A DNA stretch of 64,000 nucleotides from Deltaproteobacteria bacterium UBA5205 (GTDB taxonomy: Bacteria > Desulfobacterota > Syntrophorhabdia > Syntrophorhabdales > Syntrophorhabdaceae), in contig DHVP01000045.1 of assembly GCA_002412715.1 (NCBI GenBank), positions 18,729-82,728 on the forward strand, in the 5' to 3' direction. The translations under genes were made by a program, and so were the position numbers. The notes beneath the pieces are model-generated. The model made no database searches. It was given only the letters and a program-made list of their open reading frames with translations, and was not told the DNA's origin. Position 1 is the stretch's first letter, and every line of letters begins with the position of its first letter. Shown here in pieces: positions 9,153 through 18,206 of the stretch.

Positions 9153-10712
9153 ATGAAAAACCAGTACAGCGACTACCACGATGAACTCGTGCTGATCCTT
9201 GACTTCGGCTCTCAATACACCCAGCTTATAGCCCGAAAGGTCAGGGAGCTTGGCGTCTATTGCGAGATATATCCCCACAACATGAGAATGGACGCCATCA
9301 GATCAATGAAACCTAAGGGGATCATCCTTTCGGGGGGACCGAGCAGCATCAATCAGGAGAATGCGCCGATCTGCGACAGGGCCGTTTTCGACCTCGGCGT
9401 GCCGGTGCTTGGTATCTGCTATGGCCTTCAGCTCATCGCAAAGTTTTTTGGCGGCAAGGTGGAGAAAGCCCCCAAGCGAGAGTTTGGCAAGGCCCATGTG
9501 TATATCGAAACGAAAGACAGGTTCCTTGACGGCATCAAGGATGGCGACGTCGTCTGGATGAGCCATAGTGACAAAGTCCTGACCATGCCGCGAGGCTTTG
9601 TCGCACTGGCGCGGTCGGACAACTCTCCTTATGCGGCTATCCGTGACAAAAAAGGTGACATCTACGGGGTACAGTTCCACCCGGAGGTCCACCACACACC
9701 GAAAGGCAACCGCATTCTCAAGAACTTTCTCTATAAAACATGCAAGCTCAAGGGGCTGTTCTCGCCAAGATCGTTCGTCGAGCTTGCAACGGAAAAGATC
9801 CGCCAGGAGGCGGGAAATGAAAAGGTTATATGTGCTCTGAGCGGAGGCGTCGATTCCTCCGTTGTCGCCGCTCTTATTCACCGTGCCATAGGGGACAACC
9901 TCCGCTGCGTCTTTGTCAATAATGGTGTATTGAGAAAAAACGAGGCTCAAGAGGTCATTGCCGCATACCGGGATATCCTCCATCTTAACCTGAAATATGT
10001 CGATGCCGAGGACACCTTTCTCACGGCCCTCAAAGGCGTAAAAGATCCGGAACGCAAGCGGAAGATCATCGGGAGAATCTTCATCAGGATATTCGAGGAA
10101 GAGGCCCGCACCAACGGCTCCGCCCGGTATCTCGCCCAGGGCACCCTCTATCCCGATGTCATAGAGAGCGTTTCCTCCAAGGGACCCTCCGCCACTATCA
10201 AGAGCCACCATAACGTCGGCGGCCTCCCCAAACGGATGAAGATGACTCTCATCGAGCCCCTCAGGGAACTCTTCAAGGATGAGGTCCGGGTCGTGGGACG
10301 AGAACTTGGCGTCCCCGAGAACATTGTCGCACGTCAACCCTTCCCGGGCCCCGGTCTGGCCATAAGGATCATCGGCGATGTGACGAGAGAAAGACTCGAA
10401 GTCCTCAAAGAGGCGGACAGCATAATCCGGCAGGAGATCGAACACAATCCTTCCTTTAAACACATCTGGCAATCCTTCGCCATACTCATACCGGTGAAGA
10501 CCGTGGGAGTCATGGGTGACGAGAGAACCTACGCCAACGTCATAGCACTTCGGGTCGTCGAAAGCGAAGACGCGATGACGGCTGACTGGGCGAGGCTTCC
10601 CTACACGACCCTCGATACCGTGGCGCGACGGATCATCAACGAGGTCCCGGACGTGAACAGAGTGGTATACGACATATCTTCGAAACCGCCGAGTACGATC
10701 GAGTGGGAGTAA
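9153..10712 (+). CDS. guaA: GMP synthase (glutamine-hydrolysing)
   Basis: 519 residues. It converts XMP, ATP and glutamine to GMP. The N-terminal class I amidotransferase has GICYGLQL with the nucleophile Cys89 and the later catalytic HPE (GVQFHPEVHH). The ATP-pyrophosphatase domain has the PP-loop SGGVDSSV near residue 230, and the C-terminal dimerisation domain ends KPPSTIEWE, as in other GuaA proteins. It starts 3 bp after guaB and is followed after 6 bp by dnaE. The RBS is weak, consistent with translational coupling to guaB. Confidence 0.97.
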   Translation: MKNQYSDYHDELVLILDFGSQYTQLIARKVRELGVYCEIYPHNMRMDAIRSMKPKGIILSGGPSSINQENAPICDRAVFDLGVPVLGICYGLQLIAKFFGGKVEKAPKREFGKAHVYIETKDRFLDGIKDGDVVWMSHSDKVLTMPRGFVALARSDNSPYAAIRDKKGDIYGVQFHPEVHHTPKGNRILKNFLYKTCKLKGLFSPRSFVELATEKIRQEAGNEKVICALSGGVDSSVVAALIHRAIGDNLRCVFVNNGVLRKNEAQEVIAAYRDILHLNLKYVDAEDTFLTALKGVKDPERKRKIIGRIFIRIFEEEARTNGSARYLAQGTLYPDVIESVSSKGPSATIKSHHNVGGLPKRMKMTLIEPLRELFKDEVRVVGRELGVPENIVARQPFPGPGLAIRIIGDVTRERLEVLKEADSIIRQEIEHNPSFKHIWQSFAILIPVKTVGVMGDERTYANVIALRVVESEDAMTADWARLPYTTLDTVARRIINEVPDVNRVVYDISSKPPSTIEWE

Positions 10713-10718
10713 GGGGAC

Positions 10719-13700
10719 ATGCCCGATTTCGTCCACCTGCATCTGCACACACAGTACAGCCTTCTTGACGGCGCTATCCGTTTCGACCGCCTTTTCAAGG
10801 CGGCGAAAGAGTTCGGCATGCCCGCCTGCGCCATCACGGACCACGGTAATATGTTCGGCGCCGCTGAATTCTACCTCGAAGCCGGGCAGCAAGGCATAAA
10901 ACCCCTCATAGGCTGCGAGGCCTATATCGCCCCGCGGTCCAGATTTGACCAGAAAAGGGTGAAGGGCGAGGATGTCGCTTACCATGTCGTTCTCCTCGCT
11001 ATGAACAACACCGGCTATCAGAATCTCCTCAAGCTCATCAGTCTTGCCCACCTCGAGGGGTTTTATTATCATCCGCGGATAGACCGCGAGATCCTGACTA
11101 AATACCATGAAGGGCTCATCTGCCTCACCGCCTGCATTAAGGGAGAAATACCGAACTCCATCCTCAAGGGCACCGACGAGATGGTCCGCAATAATATTGA
11201 TTACTACCTGTCGCTCTTCGGTGACCGGCTGTTCTTCGAGCTTCAGGACAACGGTCTCGATGAACAAAGGATAGTCAACGAACGCCTCATTGAGCTCTCC
11301 TCTTACTACAAAGTCCCCATCGTTGCCACAAACGACTGCCATTACCTTCGGCGCGAGGAAGCAAAGGCACACGAACTCCTGCTATGCATCCAGACGGGAA
11401 AAACCATCAACGACAAGGACCGTTTGAGCTTTTCCACCGATCAATTCTACTTCAAATCACCTGAAGAGATCGCGCTCGCCTTTTCCCGATATCCTGAAGC
11501 GCTCTCCAATACGATGCGCGTCGTCGAGATGTGCAACGTCACCATCGATACGGGGACCTATCACTTTCCGGATTTTCATCCTCCCGGCGACATGGACCTC
11601 AATGATTATTTCGAGCAATTGTCTCGCGAAGGTTTCGACAAACGACTGTCCGAGATAAGGTCCGCCTACGATTCTTTCGGCGAAGAACTGCACGACCGGT
11701 ATCGGAAAAGGCTCGACTACGAGATGGGTGTCATCAAGAACACGGGGTTCTCGGGCTACTTCCTCATCGTCGCCGATTTCATCAATTACGCCAAGACCCA
11801 CAGCGTCCCGGTGGGGCCGGGCCGGGGTTCCGCGGCCGGAAGCCTCATCGCGTTTTGCCTCGGGATCACCGACATAGACCCCATCAAGTACGACCTTATC
11901 TTCGAGCGCTTCCTGAACCCTGAGAGGATAAGCATGCCCGATATCGACGTCGACTTCTGCCGGAAGGGGCGCGACAAGGTCATCGAATATGTCACGGAAA
12001 AATACGGTAGAGATAACGTTGCCCAGATCACCACGTTCGGTACCATGAAATCGAAGGCGGCAGTACGCGACGTCGGCAGGGCGCTCGGCATGGCTTATGC
12101 CGAGGTCGATAAGATAGCCAAGCTCATAACCACAGCCGACAGAGGCATCGAGCGGGCCATCGACGAGGAACCCCAGGTTCGTGAATTGTACCAGACAGAC
12201 CCACGGGTGAAGGAACTTCTCGATAATGCCTGCGTCGTCGAAGGATTGGCGCGCCATGCCTCGACCCACGCCGCCGGAATCGTCATCGCCAATAAACACC
12301 TTGCCGAATACCTCCCGCTTTACAAAGGCAAGCACGATGAAACGGTTACCCAGTACGACATGAAGATGATCGAAAAGATCGGACTTATCAAGATCGACTT
12401 CCTCGGTCTTGAGACCCTCACGCTCATGGACACCATCGTGAAACTTCTGAAGGAAGATGGGATCGAGATCGATATTTCCCGGCTGCCCCTCGATGACAAA
12501 AAGACGTATGATCTCCTTTCATCGGGCAACACCTCCGGCGTGTTTCAGCTGGAAAGCCGCGGCATGCGCGACCTTCTTACCAAGCTCAAGCCATCTCAAT
12601 TCGACGACATCATGCCCCTCATCGCGCTTTACAGACCGGGTCCCCTGAAAAGCGGAATGGTCGATGAGTTCATCAAGCGCCGCAGCAACCCGGCCCTCGT
12701 CACTTACGAGACGCCGAAGCTGGAGGAGATCCTTCACGATACATACGGCGTCATCATCTACCAGGAACAGATCATGAAGATCGCCTCCGTACTCGCCGGC
12801 TTCTCCATGAAAGACGCCGATGCGTTGCGTAAGGCCATGAGCAAAAAGATCCCGGAACAGCTCGAACGATACAAGCAGCAGTTCGTCGACGGTGCCGTTG
12901 CCAACGACGTCCCAAAAGACGTCGCCGAGAAGATCTATGATGTTATTCAGCGTTTCGGCGAATACGGGTTCAACAAATCGCACAGCACGGCCTACGGGTA
13001 CATCGCCTACCAGACAGCCTATCTGAAGGCCCATTACCCGATCCACTACTTCGCCGCCATGCTCACGACCGAGGTGGGCGACACGGACAAGGTCGTCAAG
13101 TACATCGGCGAATGCCGTGATTCGGGTATCGAAATCCTGCCTCCGGACATCAATATGAGTCAGAGCGACTTCACCATTGTCGATTCAAAGATCCGGTACG
13201 GGCTCTCCGGCGTCAGAAACGTCGGAGAGGCAGCCATTGAAAGCATCATTCAGGCGCGTGAAGAAGCGGGGGGATTCAAATCCTTCGTACACTTCTGCAG
13301 TGCCATCGATTCACGCAAAGTCAACAAGAAGGTCATTGAAAGCCTTGCCATGGCGGGATGCTTCGACAGCCTCGGTCTCAACAGGGCGCAGATACTGTAT
13401 CTGGCGCAGGAGATGCTGGATAAGCTGACAAAGCGGGACACAAAAAACAACGTCAATCAGGGCAGCATATTCGGAGAAACTGAAGTTGCGGAAACGACGG
13501 TATCTTTTGATATCCCCGCTATGGACGAACTCTCCCACGACGAGATTCTGAACGGTGAAAAGGAGTCCCTTGGCTTCTATTTCAGCAAACATCCCCTCAA
13601 ACCTTACGAAAACCTGATCGCCGAGCTTACCCCGCACGACAGCCAGACTCTGAAGGAAACGGAAACATCCGAGGATGTCAGCATAGCGGGGATTGTGAGT

Positions 13701-14177
13701 ACATTAAAGGAGGTCACGACCAGGCGGGGCGACAAGATGGCATACGTCACCCTTGAGGATACGAAAGGCATCGTTGAAATCATCTGCTTCCCCGATCTCT
13801 ACGGCAAGCACAATTATATAATCAAGAGCGGGAAACCTCTCATGATAACGGGCTCACTGGAGAAAACCGAGGAGGCCGGGGCCAGGATAAAGGCAAAGGC
13901 CGTGTCGCTCCTTGAGGCCTTGACCGGCGAGCTTTTAAAAACGGTCAAGATACGGATCCACTGCGAAGTCATCAAGAAAGAAGAGTTGAGGGTGTTGAAG
14001 GACATCCTCATCAGCGTCAGGGGCAGATCGGCTGTCGTCCTGGAGTTCCAGCTCAACGGGGAAAAGCAATCCCTCCCTCTCAAGAATATCAGGATCGATC
14101 CCAAGAAAAAAGACGTCCTCCTGAAGCACTTCAAGAAGGGTATGGACGTAGAGGTTATTGATGAGATACTACCTTGA
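10719..14177 (+). CDS. dnaE: DNA polymerase III alpha subunit
   Basis: 1152 residues, normal for the DnaE1 replicative polymerase. The N-terminal PHP domain begins HLHTQYSLLDGAIR; the polymerase core has GPGRGSAAGSLIAF and PDIDVDF with catalytic aspartates at 408 and 410 (third one nearby), then the helix-hairpin-helix region and an OB fold near residues 985-1075. It copies the chromosome as the catalytic core of the holoenzyme. The start at 10719 is preceded by AAGGGGA. The 3' end overlaps accA by 17 bp. No intein or insertion is visible. Confidence 0.97.
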   Translation: MPDFVHLHLHTQYSLLDGAIRFDRLFKAAKEFGMPACAITDHGNMFGAAEFYLEAGQQGIKPLIGCEAYIAPRSRFDQKRVKGEDVAYHVVLLAMNNTGYQNLLKLISLAHLEGFYYHPRIDREILTKYHEGLICLTACIKGEIPNSILKGTDEMVRNNIDYYLSLFGDRLFFELQDNGLDEQRIVNERLIELSSYYKVPIVATNDCHYLRREEAKAHELLLCIQTGKTINDKDRLSFSTDQFYFKSPEEIALAFSRYPEALSNTMRVVEMCNVTIDTGTYHFPDFHPPGDMDLNDYFEQLSREGFDKRLSEIRSAYDSFGEELHDRYRKRLDYEMGVIKNTGFSGYFLIVADFINYAKTHSVPVGPGRGSAAGSLIAFCLGITDIDPIKYDLIFERFLNPERISMPDIDVDFCRKGRDKVIEYVTEKYGRDNVAQITTFGTMKSKAAVRDVGRALGMAYAEVDKIAKLITTADRGIERAIDEEPQVRELYQTDPRVKELLDNACVVEGLARHASTHAAGIVIANKHLAEYLPLYKGKHDETVTQYDMKMIEKIGLIKIDFLGLETLTLMDTIVKLLKEDGIEIDISRLPLDDKKTYDLLSSGNTSGVFQLESRGMRDLLTKLKPSQFDDIMPLIALYRPGPLKSGMVDEFIKRRSNPALVTYETPKLEEILHDTYGVIIYQEQIMKIASVLAGFSMKDADALRKAMSKKIPEQLERYKQQFVDGAVANDVPKDVAEKIYDVIQRFGEYGFNKSHSTAYGYIAYQTAYLKAHYPIHYFAAMLTTEVGDTDKVVKYIGECRDSGIEILPPDINMSQSDFTIVDSKIRYGLSGVRNVGEAAIESIIQAREEAGGFKSFVHFCSAIDSRKVNKKVIESLAMAGCFDSLGLNRAQILYLAQEMLDKLTKRDTKNNVNQGSIFGETEVAETTVSFDIPAMDELSHDEILNGEKESLGFYFSKHPLKPYENLIAELTPHDSQTLKETETSEDVSIAGIVSTLKEVTTRRGDKMAYVTLEDTKGIVEIICFPDLYGKHNYIIKSGKPLMITGSLEKTEEAGARIKAKAVSLLEALTGELLKTVKIRIHCEVIKKEELRVLKDILISVRGRSAVVLEFQLNGEKQSLPLKNIRIDPKKKDVLLKHFKKGMDVEVIDEILP

Positions 14178-15120
14178 TTTTGAAAAAAAACTCGAACCTC
14201 TTGAAAGAAGGATCTTCGAGATAGAACGATTCTACGATGAGAAGGATCCTTATTACGCAAAAGAACTTGCTGTACTGCGGAAAAAGATCGCAAAGATCGA
14301 AAAAGAAACATACGCCGAATTGTCGAACTGGCAGCGATCCCAACTCTCACGTCACCTGAACAGGCCGCACACCCTAGATTACATTCACAATCTGTTCACC
14401 GATTTCGTCGAGCTCCATGGTGACAGAAAGTTCAAGGACGACCCGGCGCTCGTCGCCGGTTTTGCCCGTTTCCAGGACGTAAACGTGGCCGTTGTGGGCC
14501 ACCAGAAAGGCAAGGACGTCCGGGAGATGGCCCACAGGAACTTCGGCATGGCCCATCCCGACGGCTACCGCAAGGCAATGCGTGTTATGGACATGGCGGC
14601 GAGATGGGGCAAACCCATCATCACCTTCATCGATACCCCGGGTGCTTTTCCCGGTGTGGGAGCCGAAGAGCGCGGGCAGGCAGAGGCTATCGCCTCCAAT
14701 ATCTATTTCATGTTCTCCCTCGGTGTCCCGATCATCTCCCTCGTCATCGGCGAAGGCGGCAGTGGCGGGGCGCTTGGCATAGGCGTCGGCAACAGGGTAC
14801 TCATGCTGGAGAACGCGACCTATTCCGTCATATCCCCGGAAGGGTGCGCGGCCATCCTCTGGAGGGATGGAACCAAGGGCCCGCTTGCGGCGGATGCCCT
14901 GAAACCCACGGCTCGCGACCTTCTGAAACTCAAGGTCGCTGATGAGATCATCCATGAGCCCTTCGGAGGCGCTCACAGGGACTGGCAGACAACCTTCGAC
15001 AACACGGGAGTCCTTCTTGGCAAGCATTTGAAGGAACTCATGAACTTCGATCCGGAAACCTTAAAAGAGATGCGCTACGCGAAATTCCGTAACATGGGCG
15101 TTTTCGAGGAGAGACGATGA
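14161..15120 (+). CDS. accA: Acetyl-CoA carboxylase carboxyltransferase subunit alpha
   Basis: About 319 residues. With AccD it transfers carboxyl from biotin carrier protein to acetyl-CoA to form malonyl-CoA for fatty acid synthesis. The coiled N-terminus (residues 1-50) is followed by the crotonase-like fold with GHQKGKDVREMAHRNFGMAH, FIDTPGAFPGVGAEERGQ and GEGGSGGALGIGVGN (oxyanion glycines). ATG at 14161 is chosen over TTG at 14158 because GAGG (14151-14154) sits 6 bp upstream. It overlaps dnaE upstream and pgi downstream (ATGA), a common accA neighbourhood. accD is not in the window. Confidence 0.96.
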   Translation: MRYYLDFEKKLEPLERRIFEIERFYDEKDPYYAKELAVLRKKIAKIEKETYAELSNWQRSQLSRHLNRPHTLDYIHNLFTDFVELHGDRKFKDDPALVAGFARFQDVNVAVVGHQKGKDVREMAHRNFGMAHPDGYRKAMRVMDMAARWGKPIITFIDTPGAFPGVGAEERGQAEAIASNIYFMFSLGVPIISLVIGEGGSGGALGIGVGNRVLMLENATYSVISPEGCAAILWRDGTKGPLAADALKPTARDLLKLKVADEIIHEPFGGAHRDWQTTFDNTGVLLGKHLKELMNFDPETLKEMRYAKFRNMGVFEERR

Positions 15121-16475
15121 AGACAATAACCCTGGACATAACCAACGCATTGGCTGAAGCAGTCGGAGTCAATGGTATCGACCCGGCGGAGTTCACAAAG
15201 ACGCTGTCGGCGATAAGCGACTATTATGCAAAACTCCTGGCCAAACCCTTTCCCTTCATGACGCTCCCTTCGACGCGCTTCCAGTTCGATGAGATGCAAG
15301 CGCTTGCAGACAAGGCCGCCCGGATGAAGATAAAGAACCTTGTCCTTCTCGGGATAGGAGGTTCTTCACTGGGTACCCAAACCATATTCGATGCCCTCCT
15401 CCACCCTTTCCATAACCACGAGGAACGTTTTCGCGAGGGAAAACCCCGCTATTTCATCCTGGACAACATCGATCCCCACAAGATGGCAGCCATCATCGAG
15501 ACCATCATCCCCGACCTAGACCGAACCCTTCTCGTTGTCATCAGCAAGTCAGGCGAGACGCCGGAAACGATCTCCCAGTTCATGCTTTTCAATGAATTGA
15601 TGAAGAAATCCCAGGGGTACAAGGAAAGGATCGTCCTTATCACCGACAAGGAAAAAGGCCTCCTCAACAAGATAGCGGGCAAGGAAGGATATCCCGTTCT
15701 CAACCTCCCCGAAGGCATAGGCGGCAGGTTCTCCGTTCTCACCCCCGTGGGCCTCTTCCCTTCGGCGCTCATGGGCATCAACATCAAGAAACTGTCCGAC
15801 GGCGCCGCAGGAATGGCGGCCCACATTGTCCGGTACGATGGTGAAGAAAACATGGCCTTTGTCCTCGCCGCAATCCTCCACCTCATGGACAAGGCCGCCA
15901 AAAAGATTCATGTCATCATGCCGTATTGTGAAAGGCTGTCCGGATTCGCGGACTGGTTCAGACAGCTTGAGGCTGAAAGCCTCGGCAAAAAGGGCCTTGG
16001 CCCGACGCCCACCAAATCCGTGGGCGTCACCGATCAGCACTCCCAGCTTCAGCTCTACGTGGACGGCCCCAAAGACAAGTGCATCATTCTCCTTTACAGT
16101 GCAACGCAGGAAGTCCCCATCCCGGCAAGCTTCGACTACCTTGAGGACGTGCAATACCTCGCCAACAAGGACATGAAGTCCCTCTTCCATGCCGAATTCC
16201 TGGGCACCCGCCTCTCCCTCACCGAGGCAAAAACCCCCAACATCTCCCTCATCCTCGACGAGGTCAGCGACTACAACCTGGGCGCCCTCTTCTACCTCTT
16301 CGAAATGGTCACCGCCATCATGGGCCACCTCCTCGGCGTCAACGCCTTCGATCAGCCAGGCGTTGAACAGGGCAAGATCTACACAAAGGCGATGATGGGC
16401 AAAAAGGGTTTGGAAAAAGAACGCGAACACACAGAAGCCCTGCTCCTGAAACCGGCGAAGGCGGTCGTTTTCTAG
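15117..16475 (+). CDS. pgi: Glucose-6-phosphate isomerase
   Basis: 452 residues, the length of bacterial PGI of the Bacillus/Thermotoga type. It interconverts glucose 6-phosphate and fructose 6-phosphate. Sugar-phosphate-binding motifs are LGIGGSSLGTQTIFD, VISKSGETPET and DQHSQLQLYVDGP (with the conserved His), and the C-terminal AFDQPGVEQGK carries the catalytic lysine region. It begins inside the accA stop (ATGA), so the last two genes of the guaB-pgi run are translationally coupled. Fructose 6-phosphate is also a transketolase substrate, relevant to the heptose pathway further right, but no direct link is shown. Confidence 0.95.
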   Translation: MKTITLDITNALAEAVGVNGIDPAEFTKTLSAISDYYAKLLAKPFPFMTLPSTRFQFDEMQALADKAARMKIKNLVLLGIGGSSLGTQTIFDALLHPFHNHEERFREGKPRYFILDNIDPHKMAAIIETIIPDLDRTLLVVISKSGETPETISQFMLFNELMKKSQGYKERIVLITDKEKGLLNKIAGKEGYPVLNLPEGIGGRFSVLTPVGLFPSALMGINIKKLSDGAAGMAAHIVRYDGEENMAFVLAAILHLMDKAAKKIHVIMPYCERLSGFADWFRQLEAESLGKKGLGPTPTKSVGVTDQHSQLQLYVDGPKDKCIILLYSATQEVPIPASFDYLEDVQYLANKDMKSLFHAEFLGTRLSLTEAKTPNISLILDEVSDYNLGALFYLFEMVTAIMGHLLGVNAFDQPGVEQGKIYTKAMMGKKGLEKEREHTEALLLKPAKAVVF

Positions 16476-16916
16476 GACTCTCTTCCTCTCATCATCCGGC
16501 GCAGGCCGGGACCCAGAAAATATGTCGGTCTTCACCTGCCAGATCCTTCCCGAGCTCCTCAGGTCCTTAATCCAGGAAGCAGGGAAACCATGGAAGAATA
16601 TTCCATGGAAATCGGATTTATGATGTGCGTCTTGCACAACATCCGGGTATCAAGGAATGTCTTGAGGCTGCGGAAACGTTAGAATTCAGCACGGGGAGCC
16701 CGGGTAGAAAGATGAATATGCGTGTCCCCTGTCCGCCCATTCTCAAAGATGAAGACCGGGAAGAAAATGTTGCAATCAGGCCATACCGGATGACAGATAG
16801 GATACGAGGGGGGATCAGCCATACATGAAAACGTGCGTAGAGTTCGGCAAAGCCCCGGTGGCAGGTTCTTCTGACGAATAGGGATATCAGCGGAACGACG
16901 AGCTACAGGATGTCTC
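16476..16916. other. Intergenic gap between convergent pgi and the CNNM/CorC gene
   Basis: 441 bp with no convincing gene. The only structure seen is an 8-bp perfect hairpin, CCATGGAA (16588-16595) with TTCCATGG (16601-16608) around GAATA, without a T-tract. A 67-codon frame at 16625-16828 has no recognisable features. Confidence 0.5.
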
Positions 16917-18206
16917 TCACTTCGACCTTTCGAACTTAATTTTGACGATCCTTCTGCCGTCTATGTCGACGACGGTGAAACGGTAGCCGGCGTAATAAAT
17001 GACCTCTCCGCCTTTGGCGAGGCCCTGGAGCTGGGTGGTTATGAAGCCTCCCAGTGTTTCGTAGTCGGGGGATTCGGGCAGATCGAGGTCGAGGCGGTTA
17101 TTCAGGTCTCTTATGGAATAGGAGGCGTCTATGAGATATGATCCGTCACGGTGGCGCTCGATCTTGTCTTCCACGTCGGTTTCGTCCATGATCTCGCCAA
17201 AGATCTCCTCCATGATATCTTCCAGGGTAATGATCCCGATCGCGGTGCCGTATTCGTCGATGACAACAGCCAGATGGCGGCGCGTGCGCTGCATCTGTTT
17301 GAGGAGAGCGCTGACCTCCATTGTGGCGGGGACGAAGAAGGGGCGCTTCAAGAGCTTCTCCAGCTGGAAGGGCTCCTTGGTCCTCCAGATGTGCCGCGAT
17401 ACGTCCTTTTGATATATGAAACCGATGACGTTATCGAAGGTTTCCCGGTACACGGGGTAACGGGAAAATTCATTTCCGATGATATAGTCGAGAACTTTCT
17501 CCGTACTGTCGTCGGCATCGATGGCATAGACATTCGGGCGCGGCACCATCACCTCTCTGACGGAACGGTCGCCGAAACGAAAGACCCTGTTGATCAGCTC
17601 CTCTTCGGTTTTGTCAAAAACACCTTTTCGCCTCCCCTCTTCCAGGAGGATCGTGATCTCGCCGGCGCCTACATGCTCCTCTACCTTTTTGAGGTTCAGC
17701 ACCTTGACGAAAAACATTGTCGTGACCGAGAGAAAGCTGACGAAGATTGAAAAGATACGCGACACGAAGCTAAAGAAAGGGATTATCGCAAGGGCGGCCC
17801 TTTCCTTGTAGTTAAGGCCAATATACTTGGGTACCAGCTCTCCGAAAACGATGAAGAGATACGTCAGGATAACCACGGGAACAGCCAGGCCGATGGACTC
17901 CGAAAAGGGTTTCAGAAACTCGACCCTGGCAATGAAAGGTATAAGATACTTTGCCGCCATGACGCCGCTTATGGCCGATGCCAGGGTGCCGAAGAGGGTA
18001 ATGCCTATCTGCACGGTTGAGAGAAAACGCTCGGGATTCTCTTTCATCTGCAGAAGGATTTCCGTTTTCCGGTCCTTCCTTTTCCTCAGAAGTTCCTTTA
18101 TCTTGCTCTTGCGTGAAGTGATGATGGCCGTTTCAGCGGCGGAAAAGACCCCATTCAGGATGAGGAGTACGAGGATGATGATTATGTCGACAAACGGATT
18201 GCCCAT
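16917..18206 (-). CDS. CNNM/CorC (HlyC) family membrane protein with CBS domains
   Basis: 429 residues. An N-terminal DUF21/CNNM domain with about four membrane helices (residues 1-190) includes NGVFSAAETAI and the GELVPK motif. Two cytosolic CBS domains follow (about 215-335), with VMVPRPNVYAID and VVIDEYGTAIGIITLEDI, then a C-terminal CorC/HlyC transporter-associated domain (about 350-429). Such proteins are linked to magnesium and cobalt efflux or homeostasis; earlier hemolysin labels are misleading. Its ATG overlaps the stop of the upstream activase by 1 bp (TAATG), so it is probably translated by coupling. A functional link between the two is not evident. Confidence 0.9.
   Translation of the reverse strand: MGNPFVDIIIILVLLILNGVFSAAETAIITSRKSKIKELLRKRKDRKTEILLQMKENPERFLSTVQIGITLFGTLASAISGVMAAKYLIPFIARVEFLKPFSESIGLAVPVVILTYLFIVFGELVPKYIGLNYKERAALAIIPFFSFVSRIFSIFVSFLSVTTMFFVKVLNLKKVEEHVGAGEITILLEEGRRKGVFDKTEEELINRVFRFGDRSVREVMVPRPNVYAIDADDSTEKVLDYIIGNEFSRYPVYRETFDNVIGFIYQKDVSRHIWRTKEPFQLEKLLKRPFFVPATMEVSALLKQMQRTRRHLAVVIDEYGTAIGIITLEDIMEEIFGEIMDETDVEDKIERHRDGSYLIDASYSIRDLNNRLDLDLPESPDYETLGGFITTQLQGLAKGGEVIYYAGYRFTVVDIDGRRIVKIKFERSK

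Noticed and set aside
9303..11372. Long minus-strand open frame (689 codons) opposite guaA and dnaE
   Set aside because: It runs antiparallel to two certain genes with full conserved motifs; such frames arise from codon bias in G+C-rich genes. No domain or ribosome site.
16588..16608. CCATGGAA/TTCCATGG hairpin after pgi, considered as terminator
   Set aside because: No U-tract, A+T-moderate stem, over 110 bp past the stop; kept only as a note on the intergenic gap.
16625..16828. 67-codon frame between pgi and the CNNM gene
   Set aside because: No ribosome site, no recognisable features, mixed composition.
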